From contig JAJEKV010000428.1 of the NCBI GenBank assembly GCA_021234155.1, positions 1 to 64,000 on the forward strand: DNA of 64,000 nucleotides, given 5' to 3'. The notes below the pieces were generated by a model that worked only from the letters and a program-made list of their open reading frames with translations, did no database searches and had not been told where the DNA came from. Below are positions 51,121 to 62,939 of the stretch, in pieces. Made by a program: the position numbers and the translations under genes. Origin of the DNA: Isoetes taiwanensis (taxonomy: Eukaryota > Streptophyta > Lycopodiopsida > Isoetales > Isoetaceae). Positions within the stretch are counted from its first letter, which is position 1, and every line of letters begins with the position of its first letter.

Positions 51121-52224
51121 ATGATTGAAGAAGATTGATCTTTGTTGGTCAATCTTTGCGGGGTAGATCTTTGTTGGTCGATGAAGCCTAGAGCACTAAA
51201 AGACAAAAAGAAATCTGGCCGAAGAAATGGAACATCGGATGCTTTGTCTATCCGCATATGAGGGGTTCATCTATTCTACATATAGAGGTCTATTCTGCAT
51301 CTGAAATTTTATATTCTAACTAGAAATAAGCCTATACGTAGAATATGACATTATTCTCTCGAAAATTAATTTTCTTTGTCGTGAGATGATACTTATAGGG
51401 CGATTTGCATGTACTGCGAATAACTCTACGATGCTCCGGACCTCCACATCTCTATTTCCCCTCAAATTCCACTTTGATCCAATTCATATTAACTTTCTTC
51501 AAATTCAAATCCGATTGGATTTTAAAGCGTATTTTCATTTACATCCCCTGCGATTAAATTGTATTCTTGTTTTTCGGCTTCAAATGCCACTACAAACCCG
51601 GTTGTTTGCTCGGGATAATGTTGCAAATAAAAAGCGAGAAGTAAGATGAGAGCCATTTTCAAGAAATCAAGCCCGGATTTATGGAAAGGGATAAAGAAGC
51701 AGAACAAAATATGAGAGCCGTTTTCAAGAAATCAACCCCGGATTTATGGTTTAGGGCCTGTGCAAGAGAAGCCTAGGCCTTCAAATGTATTTCTAAGGGC
51801 CTCTCTTCCTCGGCATTTCTAAGTATCTGTGTCACTCTGAATTTCTAAATATCTGTGTGTCTCCTTGACCAACTCTCCAGCATAAATTGGGCAGGCGCCA
51901 TATTTGGATGGAGAAGTATTGTTTTCGAGTATGTACCCACTAATCCACATCTAGCGCCTTTTGACATGAGACACTCCTTTAACTTAAGGCGCTCCTCTCT
52001 CACATTAGAGGTAAGTTTTCTTCTTCTCTGTTCTTTATTACCTTTTATATTATCCCTTATCATGTTTTGCCTGCTTGCATGTCCTTAAATCAGCATGTTT
52101 GCCAACCTTCTACAATATGTTCTACAATCTGCCATCTAGATCTAAGCTTTGTTGATGTGTCTACTTTCAAAGGGTGCCTCCTTTAGATTAGTTTGTTATA
52201 CTGAATAAAATAACTATGAACCTA
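51121..52224. other. no gene recognised
   Basis: AT-rich. The GAGAGCC(G/A)TTTTCAAGAAATCAA-x-CCCGGATTTATGG phrase occurs twice (about 51648 and 51713). No coding motif is seen. Confidence 0.4.
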
Positions 52225-53440
52225 TTCATTATATAATATATATAATAATATAATATTTATTATCATGCCCCTTAGGACCTTGAGGTCATGGAGCAGCAGT
52301 TACACTTAAATGCTTAATTGTACTTGAATCAGAAATGATCTATGAGATTCAACCCTTTTAAGATAACATCCTAGAGTTTTTGGATCCATATCCAGGAGGC
52401 TATGAAAATTATGAAAACAGATTCCAAAGGAATCTCTAATTTCTGCATATGCTGTGCATGTTAAAAACACATGCTCCTCATCCTCGATATCTCCATCTGT
52501 ACATACCAAACAAACCCGGTTATCCCTTGGGATACCTGCCCATCTGCCCGTCTCTATGTGGAGCTTATGGGAACCTGTGCGGTATCGTGCAATGGTCTGC
52601 TTCAGGTGTAGTGGAATCCTGGCCCGAAGGTATGCTTGGTCCGAATACACAATCATCGGATTTATCTCCTTCATGTAATATATCATCTTAGTGCCAGGTT
52701 CTTCCCAGATCCGCTTCAGTGCTAGTGATTGCACCAAGTCTCGTACACCGATTTCAGAGTCAGGCCAATCCATTCTACTTATACCCCAACTTGCAGCCCA
52801 GTCCAATGCATCCTTATACCAGCCCGCAGTCATGGAAGCTTCCATTGCCTTTTTTGGAATCCGATCGTCATCCAAAGTATATAATCTGTTCACAAACGTG
52901 ATGGTCTGGATCAGTGCTTCCGCCTCAAATGATAGTAAACCCGCTTCTGCCAGCATAATAGGATATGGGGTTTGCTGCTTAATACCAAACTCTTCTTGCA
53001 AGAATAGCTTCTGGATACTCTCAACCTGCTTCCATAACCCTTTAGACAGAGCTGGTCCCAGATTGGAGCACCATATAGGATTACTGTTTAGATCAGAGTT
53101 TTGAAGAGTAATCTCCTCAACCCCCAATCTTGTAATGATGCCTTACGGCATCGCCGGAGCATTCCGTATAAGGTTGTTTTTCCTCCTGCTATTCGCTTCT
53201 TAATGCATTCTTTCCACTTATAATTTGAGCTGAAATCTAGACCAAGGTATTTATAATTACTCACAGTTTCCAATGCTTCTCCATTGTACGTGAAGTGTGG
53301 TTTGTTTGTGGTGCCACACACCATGATCTTGGATTTAGATTATAAGCTCTTGCATATGCTTAGATTGAATTTGGGCTTTGTGAGGTCATTAAATTTGACT
53401 ACTCCATATTCTATCCTGTGAGGTCTAGTCATGAACGTTC
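52225..53440 (-). pseudogene. 5'-truncated LINE: reverse-transcriptase thumb and C-terminal zinc region
   Basis: On the minus strand the block at 53324-53088 contains YKYLGLDFSSNYKWKECIKK, the post-palm RT motif. A frame change follows, then NPIWCSNLGPALSKGLWKQV, PYPIMLAEAGLLSFEAEAL (a conserved thumb-like segment) and the zinc-binding region CLVCTDGDIEDEEHVFLTC (52306-53127). This C-terminus matches the plus-strand fragment at 11.2 kb in motif order. An AT-rich tail (ATAATATAATATTT-like, about 52228-52262) lies at the 3' side, consistent with a short tandem tail. The GDFNA endonuclease and YADD palm are missing, so the copy is truncated. Confidence 0.75.
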
Positions 53441-53524
53441 TACTTCTCTATCCCTTATGAATGCTTCTATAATGTTTGTAGATATCTAATATGATGTTTA
53501 TCAAGTTGAAATGGGAAAATCTTT

Positions 53525-54545
53525 TGCCATGCAAGGCAACACCTCCTAAGGCAAAATTGGGCGCCCGCCCAATTTGGCCCTTGGGGGGAATCTTTTTTGC
53601 CATGTACGGCAACACCCCCCGAGCAAATTGGGCGCCCGCCTTGTTTGGCCCTTGGGGAAAAACTTTTTGCCATGCAAAGCAACACCCTTTGGGGAAAATT
53701 GGGCGCCCGCCCAGTTTGGCCCTTAGGAGAAAATTCTTTGCCATGCAAGGCAACACCCCCTAGAGCAAATTTGGCGCCCGCCCAGTTTGGCCCTTGGGAA
53801 AAGCCCTTGGGAAAATACCCCGGGTGGTGCACACAATGTGAAGTCTATATGGCATGTGCGTGCATAGGGTCAAGAGAAATTATCCCTTATCCGGGATTTT
53901 CCTACAAAAATGTCCCTTATATTGCATATACCCCTACCATATTTCCTTACAAATATATACGGAATTAGAGCAAAAAAAATCCCTTCCCATACTTATACGG
54001 TACGGTACGGTTTTGGCCCAAAAAAAAACCCCTACCGTACACGCACATGTTTTGTACGGTTTTTCCTATGTGCACCCTCCGGGGAAAATACCTTTTGCCA
54101 TGCACGGCAACACCTCCGGGAAAGTTGGGCGTGTGCCCAGTTTGACCTTTGGGGGAGAACATTTTGCCATGCAAGGCAACCCCCACCCCACCCCCACCCC
54201 TCCCAACACACCTCCCCAGGGCAAATTGGGCCGCCCGGTTTGGTTTTTGGGAAAAACTTTTTCCATGAAGGCAACACCCCACAGGGGCAAATTGGCGCCA
54301 GCCGGTTTGACCTTTGGGAAAAACATTTGCCATGCAAAGGCAACACCCCCCAGGGCAAATTGGGCGCCCGCCCAGTTTGGCCCTTGGGGAGATACGTTTT
54401 TTCCATGAAAGGCAACACCCCCTGCGGAAAACTTTTTGCCATGCAAGGCAACACCCCTTGGGGGCAAATTGGGCGCTCGCCCAGTTTGGCCTTTGGGGGA
54501 AAATGTTTTGCCATGCAAGGCAACACCCCCAAGGGTAATGTTTTC
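53525..54545. repeat. about 72-bp satellite, ten or so copies
   Basis: The phrase TTGCCATGCAAGGCAACACC recurs about every 65-75 bases at 53525, 53588, 53668, 53739, 54096, 54165, 54262 (variant), 54329, 54402 (short) and 54437, with a final part copy at 54509. Each unit also carries GCAAATTGGGCGCCCGCCCA and GTTTGGCCCTTGGG, which are internally palindromic. The array is split by a small TIR element at 53818-54084. Open frames across it on both strands are products of the repeat and are not believed to be genes. Confidence 0.9.
53818..54084. mobile_element. 267-bp small TIR element inserted in the 72-bp satellite
   Basis: The left end CCCCGGGTGGTGCACA and right end TGTGCACCCTCCGGGG are imperfect inverted repeats. 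AAAATA flanks both sides (53812-53817 and 54085-54090) as a candidate 6-bp target duplication. The interior shares GTCTATATGGCATGTGCGTG and ATACCCCTACCATATTTC with the copy at 62769. No protein is encoded. Confidence 0.75.
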
Positions 54546-54589
54546 TTAGCATATGGGTATTTAAATGGCGGTGTTTTTTTTAGTTGGCA

Positions 54590-54945
54590 GAACCTTTTGT
54601 TCTAACCGAACTTTTATTGCTGTGCAGAATCAATGGCTACGAGAGTTTTGAGAGTCTTCACAGATCGAGAAGTCGCCTCTACATGAGGTAGAAGAGAAGG
54701 GAAATAAATCACTAGCTCCCAAGAATTCATGGAGAGGATGGAAATTAGTATGAATATTTTGCACAAGCTCGTCTTAACTAACAACACCTCTGATGATGAG
54801 GGTTATTTTCAAAAACACTGCCATATATTTCTCTTTCGTGAGCCAATTGACATAATGCCAGCCAGCACGATCCCCAAAGTAATGCATCATTTTAATAAAA
54901 AAAAGGCAATATTTTAAAAATTAGGCATCATTTCAGAGGCATATG
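54590..54945. other. no gene recognised
   Basis: AT-rich spacer without motifs. Confidence 0.35.
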
Positions 54946-54949
54946 GACT

Positions 54950-55220
54950 CAGAGAAAGTCCATATATAATGAAATTGTGCTTAAGCATTGTTGAACCTTT
55001 CTAGAGGCAATGCGTTGCACAGCCCTCCAGTTTTGCCTATCCTGGCGCTTCACATCTCCAAGTTCCAGCCCATGCTTTCCTTGGCATAACTCACTCTTGA
55101 TACCAGAAGTAAATTGAAAATCAGCCTGTGATGCCTGTTGCATTATTCTGAAGGGCAAGTATGCAGATCTAAGAATCCTGGTCCCAAAACTGATGCCGAG
55201 ATACTCTGAGGTGTTCAAAT
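54950..55220 (-). pseudogene. transposase-like fragment (KHGLELGDVKRQDRQNW)
   Basis: A minus-strand frame of 89 residues contains KHGLELGDVKRQDRQNW-RAVQRIASRKVQQCL. I recall this phrase pattern (HGL-x-LGD-x-x-R-x-DRQNW-x-x-VQR) from unnamed transposase-like proteins. It fits a position between the DQD/GKKL block of the 57.5-60.4 kb gene and the GSD block of the 48.7-50.5 kb fragment. The family assignment is from memory and has not been searched. Confidence 0.4.
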
Positions 55221-57535
55221 ATTATTCATGCATTTTGAGGAAAAAATAATCCAAGATTTCTATAAACCAAGAGCTCCATAATACACTTTGTATTTCACTG
55301 CTTTTGTATACGCACGCTTATGTCTATTGTAAAATAAGAAACAACATTAGTCCAACGCCAACTTTCTACAGTTTTAAATATCGTACCTTTGTTTGGGATG
55401 ACAAGTTCGTTCATGACAACTATTCGTCACTTTGACATGCCTGTTCCACGAAGACTTTAGTTTATTTCACACAAATAAAATATCCCCATCAACGATCAAC
55501 GAAGTATTTATTATGCTCTATCTTACCATACTAGCCTAGGACACTACCAACAAAGGCTAAAAGAGAAATATGTGGTGACTTTTTGTTGTCAATGATAATT
55601 ACTCTAACCTTTAAGAAATCATTATGCTCTAATGCTCATTTTCTATGAGAGCATAAGGATGTAGAGATACGACAAGGAAATTAGGTAGATCATTCTATCA
55701 TTGGAATGAAAATCTGCCCTACTCATTCTGGTCAGCAGGCAAAAAGCCTATATATCAGGTAATTTCTGGTTTCCATGTTATAGGAGAACGAAGGTTGGCT
55801 GTAGCATTCTGCAACCTCAGAAGACCTGCTCCTGACTGCTGTCAGTTGATTGACCGCTTCTAAGTTTGCAAAATACTGCCCCAATCTTCATTCTCCTATG
55901 CAATGGTGTTGTGGTCTAACCAAAAATAGCCATGGTGCAATATGGAAAAGCATTAATTTATGCGACCTTTCCTCCAAAACATGCAAAAAACAACCTATTG
56001 GTATGAAGCAATATTTGGCATAGTAATACAAATAGACAATATTGTTTTGCTCTTATGGTCAATATGATGTTTTTGAGTGAGCAAACTTTTAATGGGGCCT
56101 TCTCTCGCAAAACTTGCAATTGCACAATTGCTGAAGAGGATTTTTAAGAGGTGGTTCTATGCTAGATTTTTTGTTTGTGATAATTAGGATGTTTAGGTCA
56201 GCATTCATTTCTCATATACTTCAAATGATAGTGATATTTGTGAAATTAAGGTGGCATTTTTTTTTTTTTTGATTTATATTGTAGATTTAAGTATTTAGTA
56301 TTTGTTGAACTACTAAGTTGTATTACATGTTAGGACGAGCTCCGCATAAGGATTTGCACTACCTACTTTTTGGAAGCTCTTGCCAGCGGGATGAAGTCAA
56401 TATGACCCCTTAGGCACGAACATTGAAAACGCAAAATAATTCTCTTTATTAAAACCCTCATACTTCTAGCCCAAGGATAGCTCGCGCAACGCCCGAGTCA
56501 AATATCCCACTCCCATAAAACTCTTGCACAATATGACCAACACTCCACACTACACATTCAAGGTTCAAGATACAGATAAACATAGATGAGATATCAACTT
56601 ACAATATTCCAAAACGGTCCGAGCTGGCAAAGTTGTCAAGAGAGACTCGCATGCTTACATAGAATGAAGCCCTAATGATGCATAAATATGTTAATGAAGC
56701 ACAAGATAGAACACTTTGTGGCACAGTACCACATGACAAATTGTTTGGGAAACTCATTGTTCATTTTCGGGTCTACAATCATTTCTTCCTGAGGCTGTAT
56801 CTGCTTCCATTATACGAGCCTACCAGTGGAATGAGTTGTCTCACATGCTTGATAGTCGTGAGACATCACGGGCGGTTCGAACCAATGACTCGACCATGCA
56901 TTTCACTTTTACCCCAGCTAAGATGTTATATGTTGGAAAAGTGAAGATATCATAGGAACATCCAACAAAGCAAGGGGGGTTCACACATGCGGAGAAGGGG
57001 TTTTTTGGAAAAAAAAATGTACGTATACATGCGGTCGCTCCTACATTTTGGCGCCTTGAGTGTATGGATTTCCACGGTTCAGGGATGGTTTTCTTCGACT
57101 AGCTGAGGCGTGAGATTACGTTTTGAGGGCTTTGAATCTGAAGCTTGCTGCCAGAAATACGTCAAGGGATTTGATGTTTCGGAGGTAATGTTTTGAAGTT
57201 TTTTCGTCCCTGCCCCATAAAAATCTACCACAGAGTTTGGTCATGAACGGATTAGGAAGTAGTTAGATGAGCAGCATAAAGCATTGTTGAGCATTTGATT
57301 TTGAAGTCCATCTATTTCCTACAGCAGCTCCAGTAGCTCTTTTTGTGTAGGCCAAGCTTCCCCTTCCTCCATTTCAGCCTCCATTCTCTGAGATCCGTGG
57401 TAAAAATGTGGTTTTTAGAGGGTTTGTGCATCTATATAAGGTCAGTTTAAGATCAGTTTCGTGCATGCATCTCAGTAATGCTATACATTCACAAGCATCT
57501 CTCTAATATTATTTCTTGTTTCTTTGTTCTTGGCA
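55221..57535. other. no gene recognised
   Basis: AT-rich. A GGGGGGTTCACACATGCGG phrase near 56978 resembles the left end of the small TIR element but is too short to call. The 5' end of the transposon that carries the next gene is presumably here, but I could not find an inverted repeat. Confidence 0.35.
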
Positions 57536-57547
57536 GGCTGAAGAAAA

Positions 57548-60365
57548 TGGAAAGGACACTAGTGGTTAAGGTGAATGAAGGTTGTGGAATCGTGGCTGAC
57601 CTTGGCCTCGTGATGGTGTCTCATGAATGCACTTACGTGGATATCCGCAATGAAATAAGACGGGGCGGGCTACTGGAGGATGACAAAGATTTTGTATTTC
57701 TTGGAGATAGGGAAGTGGTCTTCATGTCAAGGCAGGAGGTAAGGTTTAAGGTTTCTACTGACGAGGTTACTATCAAGGTGGTTGGAGAGCCTGCACAAAA
57801 AAGGCAGAGGACTGTTGTTGAGAGCATTTCATCTCAAAATCTCCAATTTGAGATGGTAGACCAGACTGTCATAGCCGAGGAGCAGACCAATGAAGAGGTA
57901 AATGATGATAAACTTGTTCTCATTGAAGATACCGCCTTTTTAGATAATATACCAGATCTGCATTTTGCAAAGAATCGGTTGCTATCCAAGTTAGCAACAA
58001 AGTTTGATGTTGCCAAATGGCAAGTTGCTGTGAGGAAGTTGAGTTCAAAGCTGCAGCGAAAGAATCGAAAGGACAGGTTTGAATTGTGTTCTTATGATAC
58101 CCATGGTAAACTAGTATTTGCTATTTGGTGTCTTGAATGTGAGAAATGATATAGTAAAGGTGGAGATGATACCTTGTGTAACTTTGAATGCAGTCACCTG
58201 AAGTCCAAGAGTCATGCCGATAATTATGAGCGTAACCTCAAGCGTCACGAGAAGGGAGAGCAGGTTGTGGAGAAGGAGGATCAGTCCTGCAATGTTAAGG
58301 AGGAGCTGGATATTTGCAAGGAGAATCAAGCTCTAGTAGAAAGTTCAAGCTTTATGAGAGCACCATTGGTAGATATGCTAAACTTGATGACATTCGTATT
58401 ATTTGTGCCATGTGTGAAAGGCTTCTTGAACTCTTTTCAAGATCTGGAAGTCTTAATGGCCACATGAGAGATCATATTCTTTCAAAGAGACACGTGCATG
58501 CTGTCATGAATATAGGTAAGGAGTCAAATGACCAAGCAGCAAGAGGTGGCATGCCCAAGAAATCGGCTGAAGCAGACCCACATCAAGGAAATTTGCATTC
58601 TTTTTTCGCAAGAGGTAACCTCTATTTTATTTGCTAGAAGTAGTGTTCACATTTTAGCTGCAATAATGTTGAATAATCTTAGCTGATTTGGGCTGATTTT
58701 GACATGAGCAGCAAACCCTCCATGCCCTCCAAGCTCGAGCAGCCAAGCTTCATCAAGTAACAGTTCACGTGAGTACTCTTACTGGCTTTATAAGTGGTTT
58801 GCATTTTAAGTTTGTAGGGTGTTTAGGTTCATTGTCGTATTTCGGTAACAGAAATGTCCTTGGCTCTACTATGCTGGGGCTTTTGGCAGAACAAATATAA
58901 GTATGGAGATAAAGTGAAGGATTTAAGACCCTTTTTGCATGAGCTGAAAATTGGGACATATTGATATTGTGAACCTACATTGCAGCATACATTTGTAGTT
59001 GGGCAGGGTTTAGTACAGATTAGTGGCTCATTTAGGCATAAGAAATGCAAGAGGGTCAGCCTTATTGATGAACCCTTTGTGAATTATCAATGTTCTTTAT
59101 GTGCTGCTATTCCGAAGGAGAGGGATTTTTACATGAGAGTGCATAGACAGACAGATGACAAGGTAGCGAGGGGATTTATAACTACAAAGTTATGTATTAG
59201 ATCAGATTATATGAATACAAATGAGATAAAGAAAATGGCCAGGTCTGCAGTTTATGAGATAAGAAAGGTACATAAAGAATTAATGTTTTCCATGAAAGAA
59301 AGGTCGCTAAGAGGGAGTCTGAAGGAGTCAATGAACAGGAAGGATAAGAGTTACTGCATTGTCCATGAAAGAAAGGTCGCTAAGAGGGAGTCTGAAGGAG
59401 TCAATGAACAGGAAGGATATCAACAGATTCTACCAGGACATAGTGGAGGTACATCGGCAAGGGAAATTTAGTGGAAAACTAGCTCTTTGGGATTTTCTGA
59501 GGGACATAGCTCAAAACATAATCAGACCTGGCCATAAAAGAAGATATAGGGAAACCACGAAGGCGTTGTTTGAAACAATTAAGATATGGGGAGGGAGAAG
59601 AATGCACAATTTTCTTTCTCTTAATTTTGCAGGTCCAAGTATGTCCACCAATATGCGCTCCAACACGAGAAAGCCTCTTTTACAAGGTTGCTCTTAGGGA
59701 AGAAACATTCAAGCATCTTGCTCAGGTCTACGCTCGACACATACAACGCCAGCACTTGGATTTGGGGGGAGTTCCAGCAATTGTGACCGAGGACGAGACC
59801 ATCATAAAGCGGGCTGTCCGTTGGATTCCGAGAGATGATTGCTTGCTTGGCTTTTGTGGAAAGAAAGAAGGGCATGCTTGCAATGGCACATTTGAGGTGT
59901 TAGTTGGCTCCAATGAAGAGGGCTACAACATCATTATGAATTTCTTCGAGGAGAATGTCATTTCTCACTATGCAAGAGTTCTTATCGTGAATCCCTTGCA
60001 TAGGAAGCTGCCCAAACTCGTCCTTGCTATTATTCTTACATGTAACAGATTTGATCACCTAGAGGTGAGACGTCAGTGGCAGCAAATCCAAGAGTTGTAG
60101 AATGTGCACTTGAGAATGGTTGTTGGCCCTCTAATCGGCCACAGCTCGGACGGAGACTCGAGGAGGAGAACATGCATGTTTGAAGATTATACATCCAAGG
60201 AGGCATAAGAAAGTACATTTGAGGTATCATGGGTCGATTGGCCACTAAGTGCCTCGAGGAATAAGGATGTTTATGGGCTGCATGACCAAGATTTCGTGCA
60301 CAACGGCAAGAAGCTTGTTAATACCATGGATAGTGCCTCTAGAAGATTGTACTTAGGGAATGAGT
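57548..60365 (+). pseudogene. unclassified transposase-like gene: N-terminal domain, zinc fingers, catalytic-type core
   Basis: A chain of plus-strand blocks runs as follows. A domain from ATG 57548 (LVVKVNEGCG ... YVDIRNEIRRG ... VTIKV) looks like a ubiquitin- or beta-grasp-like fold by eye. A first zinc-finger candidate at about 58130-58245 (CLEC...HLKSKSHADNYERN) follows a TGA at 58147 that breaks an otherwise continuous frame. A second finger at about 58385-58510 reads CAMCERLL...GHMRDHILSKRH. A third C/H block at about 59085-59150 contains QCSLCAAIPKERDFYMRVHR. Then come KIWGGRRMHNFLSLNFAGPS, VTEDETIIKRA (about 59783-59818), LGFCGKKEGHAC, VGSNEEGYNIIM, ARVLIVNPLHRKLP, GPLIGHSSDGDSRRR (about 60128-60172) and HDQDFVHNGKKLV (about 60280-60320). 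The E-D-E, S-D-G-D and D-Q-D acids could be catalytic. The 3' half is missing after about 60365. Breaks include the TGA, a 73-bp duplication at 59290-59418 and other frame changes. Confidence 0.55.
59290..59418. repeat. 73-bp tandem duplication inside the transposase-like gene
   Basis: CCATGAAAGAAAGGTCGCTA begins at 59290 and again at 59363, and the match continues for about 56 bases. Since 73 is not a multiple of three, the duplication shifts the frame. Frames before and after it encode the same stretch (KERSLRGSLKESMNRKD) and connect only across one copy. Confidence 0.95.
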
Positions 60366-62765
60366 TAGTGACTCTAAATGACATACACCATGTCAATCTC
60401 CGACGTAATGAAAATCATCCTCTTCTGTCAAGCCTTTCTGCCAATCCTCTTTAGAACATGCAATAGCTTTGCTTTCAAAAAGGGCGAGCACACAGACATA
60501 ATCATGCATTCTTCTCTTGATTTAATAATATCAATAAATCTTGGTTTTTTACCTCAGCTAAAACATTGTGTCCAAGATTCCTTGCATAATCAGCACCACT
60601 GCATTTATCCTTTGTTGGCTCTGCACATATGTTATTGAGTACTAAGTTGAAAGCATAGCAAGTATAAAACCCTATATGTTTAACAACATGATGCAAAAGA
60701 TACCTGACGGTTTGATATTATTTAGAGCAGAGTTCTATATGCTGGAAGTTTTTATGAATGTTGATCATCCTTTGACATTCTAAAATCCACAGCAGCCACA
60801 TCATTTAATCAGATCAGGACGAAAATATATATACAATAAAAAGCCAAACAACAACCTATCAACTTTGTTACATGTTTCTTAGTCTCTTATTTTGCTGAAT
60901 AATAAACGGATAAATTGCCATCCTTTCAGCTTCACACATGAACTTCTTTTGCCTTTGTTCATAATAAAATATGTAATGCACGAACTGATTCCCTAGAAGA
61001 TGCACCCGTAAAGGAAAATCCAAATATATGCACACATTTAATGAAGCTAAAAATGATAAGTCTCAAAGTTGTCAAATAAATTATCAAGATAATAACACTT
61101 TCAAAAATCCCAGAGCATTTTTAGAAAACTACAACCGGTCACTCTTATACATAATGAAATGCATACCTCATATGACAAAGAAGATTATATATTGTGGCTG
61201 CTGCAGCAAGCAAAGCATTGGACGAACTTCAATGCGAGTTGGATCGGTATATCATCTGGAGTGGAGCAAGTTTACCAAAGAATAGTAGTATAAGTACGAC
61301 AGACAGAAAGAGGCATTTAAGCTTTAAGCTTTCTTTTTTATGCTTTTCAAGTGGAGTTCTAAGAGCAGCATCATTATTTTTTGGATGCATCTTTCAAAAC
61401 GTTAAGCTCTGTAGATGCTTGCAATGCACATGTTTCTCCAATGCTTTTAACTATAATTTTCTATAGATATTATGAAAGCTTTCTTTCTTTTATTTAAACT
61501 ATAAAAGACTTGTCCAGAGTGAGCTAAGACACATTACTTCTTTCTTCCTCATGTCCCTGAATATTCAACTCTGCCTCTCCAGGATTAGATGAATCTTTCG
61601 AGATCTTTATTCCTAGCATCTTCTTGTACATTTTGGTTACTAAGCTGAAGGATTTATCCGCTTAATGTATATCATCTTTTAGAGCAGAAAATAAGTTTCA
61701 GCAAGTAGAGGATGAAAATGTTGAGATTTACTCCTGTAGTAATTCTCTATGATGAAGCATTGTATTTCTTATCTCATATATAATATAAAATATATCCCGT
61801 TAAAAAAAAGGGGCTAAAAGAGAAAAGACGTTGGAAAACCATCTTCCGTCTAACCTACTGAAAAAATGTTGAAGCAACCAGATCGGCTTCGATTCTTCAA
61901 GGTACGAAGAGAAAAAAACTCTAGGATTTGCCATTTTGAAGCCCTGCAACGAAATTGAAAACATGCCTTTAAAAATATCAAATCAAGTATGGAAAGAAAA
62001 ATCTACTCGATGAGAACCCAAAATCAGAGCATATATATCATCAAAAACCAGTGCCATTTAGTTAGTTAGATTACCTGATGGTTAGGTTTTCTTGTTTGCA
62101 TATACTCCTCTAGTCTTTCCTTTTCTTCATCAGCGCATCTTCATCTCCACGCTTTGATTTCGATTCTTTGCTTCGCACCAATTTCCTTTCTTATGCCTAT
62201 TTTCACCCCTTTTTTTGTTGTAGACATGTGAAGTTGTGCTACCAATCATTGTCCTACCGTGTTACCTAATCAGCCTTGTTTCTTCCGGTGAATGCAAGTG
62301 CATCTTTAATTTCTGGCAGCTTCGCTGGTTAATATCCTCCTTGTTTGCCCTTTCTTGCTATTTTCTGATGCGGCGTTTTGTGGATGGTTTTTGAGCACCG
62401 ACTTCAACTCCAAAATTGTCCACATCAATAACAGGTTGTTTCTGTGAAATTCCTTTCGGCCTTGCTACTAGACTACGAAAAATCAGACATGAGTAGCGAT
62501 TTAGACTTGAAAAGCCCCTTTTCCCCTGTCTACAAATTATAGGGCTCTTGCTTTTTCCCTGAGAATCATTTCTTGCTTACGATTACTTTGGGTTGCTACT
62601 TCAAGTTTCTTGTGTTCGATACTGGTACAGAATCATCAATTTTCTTCTTCTTATTATGCCAATAGAACATATAATATTAGAAGGCATTGTCTAAGTTCCT
62701 GTTGGTGCAATCTGAGTACGATCTACATGGTTTTTTTATGTGCCGATTCGTTGCTACCTGATATG
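60366..62765. other. mostly gene-free AT-rich stretch with one coding-like scrap
   Basis: A short plus-strand scrap near 61195-61290 reads AAAASKALDELQCELDRYII and looks protein-like, but it is isolated. I see no other motif or repeat. Confidence 0.35.
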
Positions 62766-62768
62766 GAG

Positions 62769-62905
62769 CCGGGGGGTGCACCTAATGTAAAGTCTATATG
62801 GCGTGTGCGTGCATAGGGTTAAGAGAATTTATCCCTTATACGGAAATTTCCTAAGAAAATATACTCACATTTTATATACCCCTACCATATTTCTCTTATA
62901 TCATT
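62769..62905 (+). mobile_element. copy of the CCCCGG/GTGCAC small TIR element (left part)
   Basis: CCGGGGGGTGCACCTAATGT opens a block that matches 53818-53960 through GTCTATATGGCGTGTGCGTG, AATTTATCCCTTAT and TATACCCCTACCATATTTC. The right end found at 54084 is absent here, where the sequence becomes AT-rich and palindromic. Confidence 0.8.
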
Positions 62906-62939
62906 ATCACTATCACTACTATATATACAATTATATTAG

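Noticed and set aside
53448-54605. Long overlapping open frames on both strands
   Set aside because: All arise from the 72-bp satellite, whose units lack stops in several frames. The peptides are repeat artefacts.
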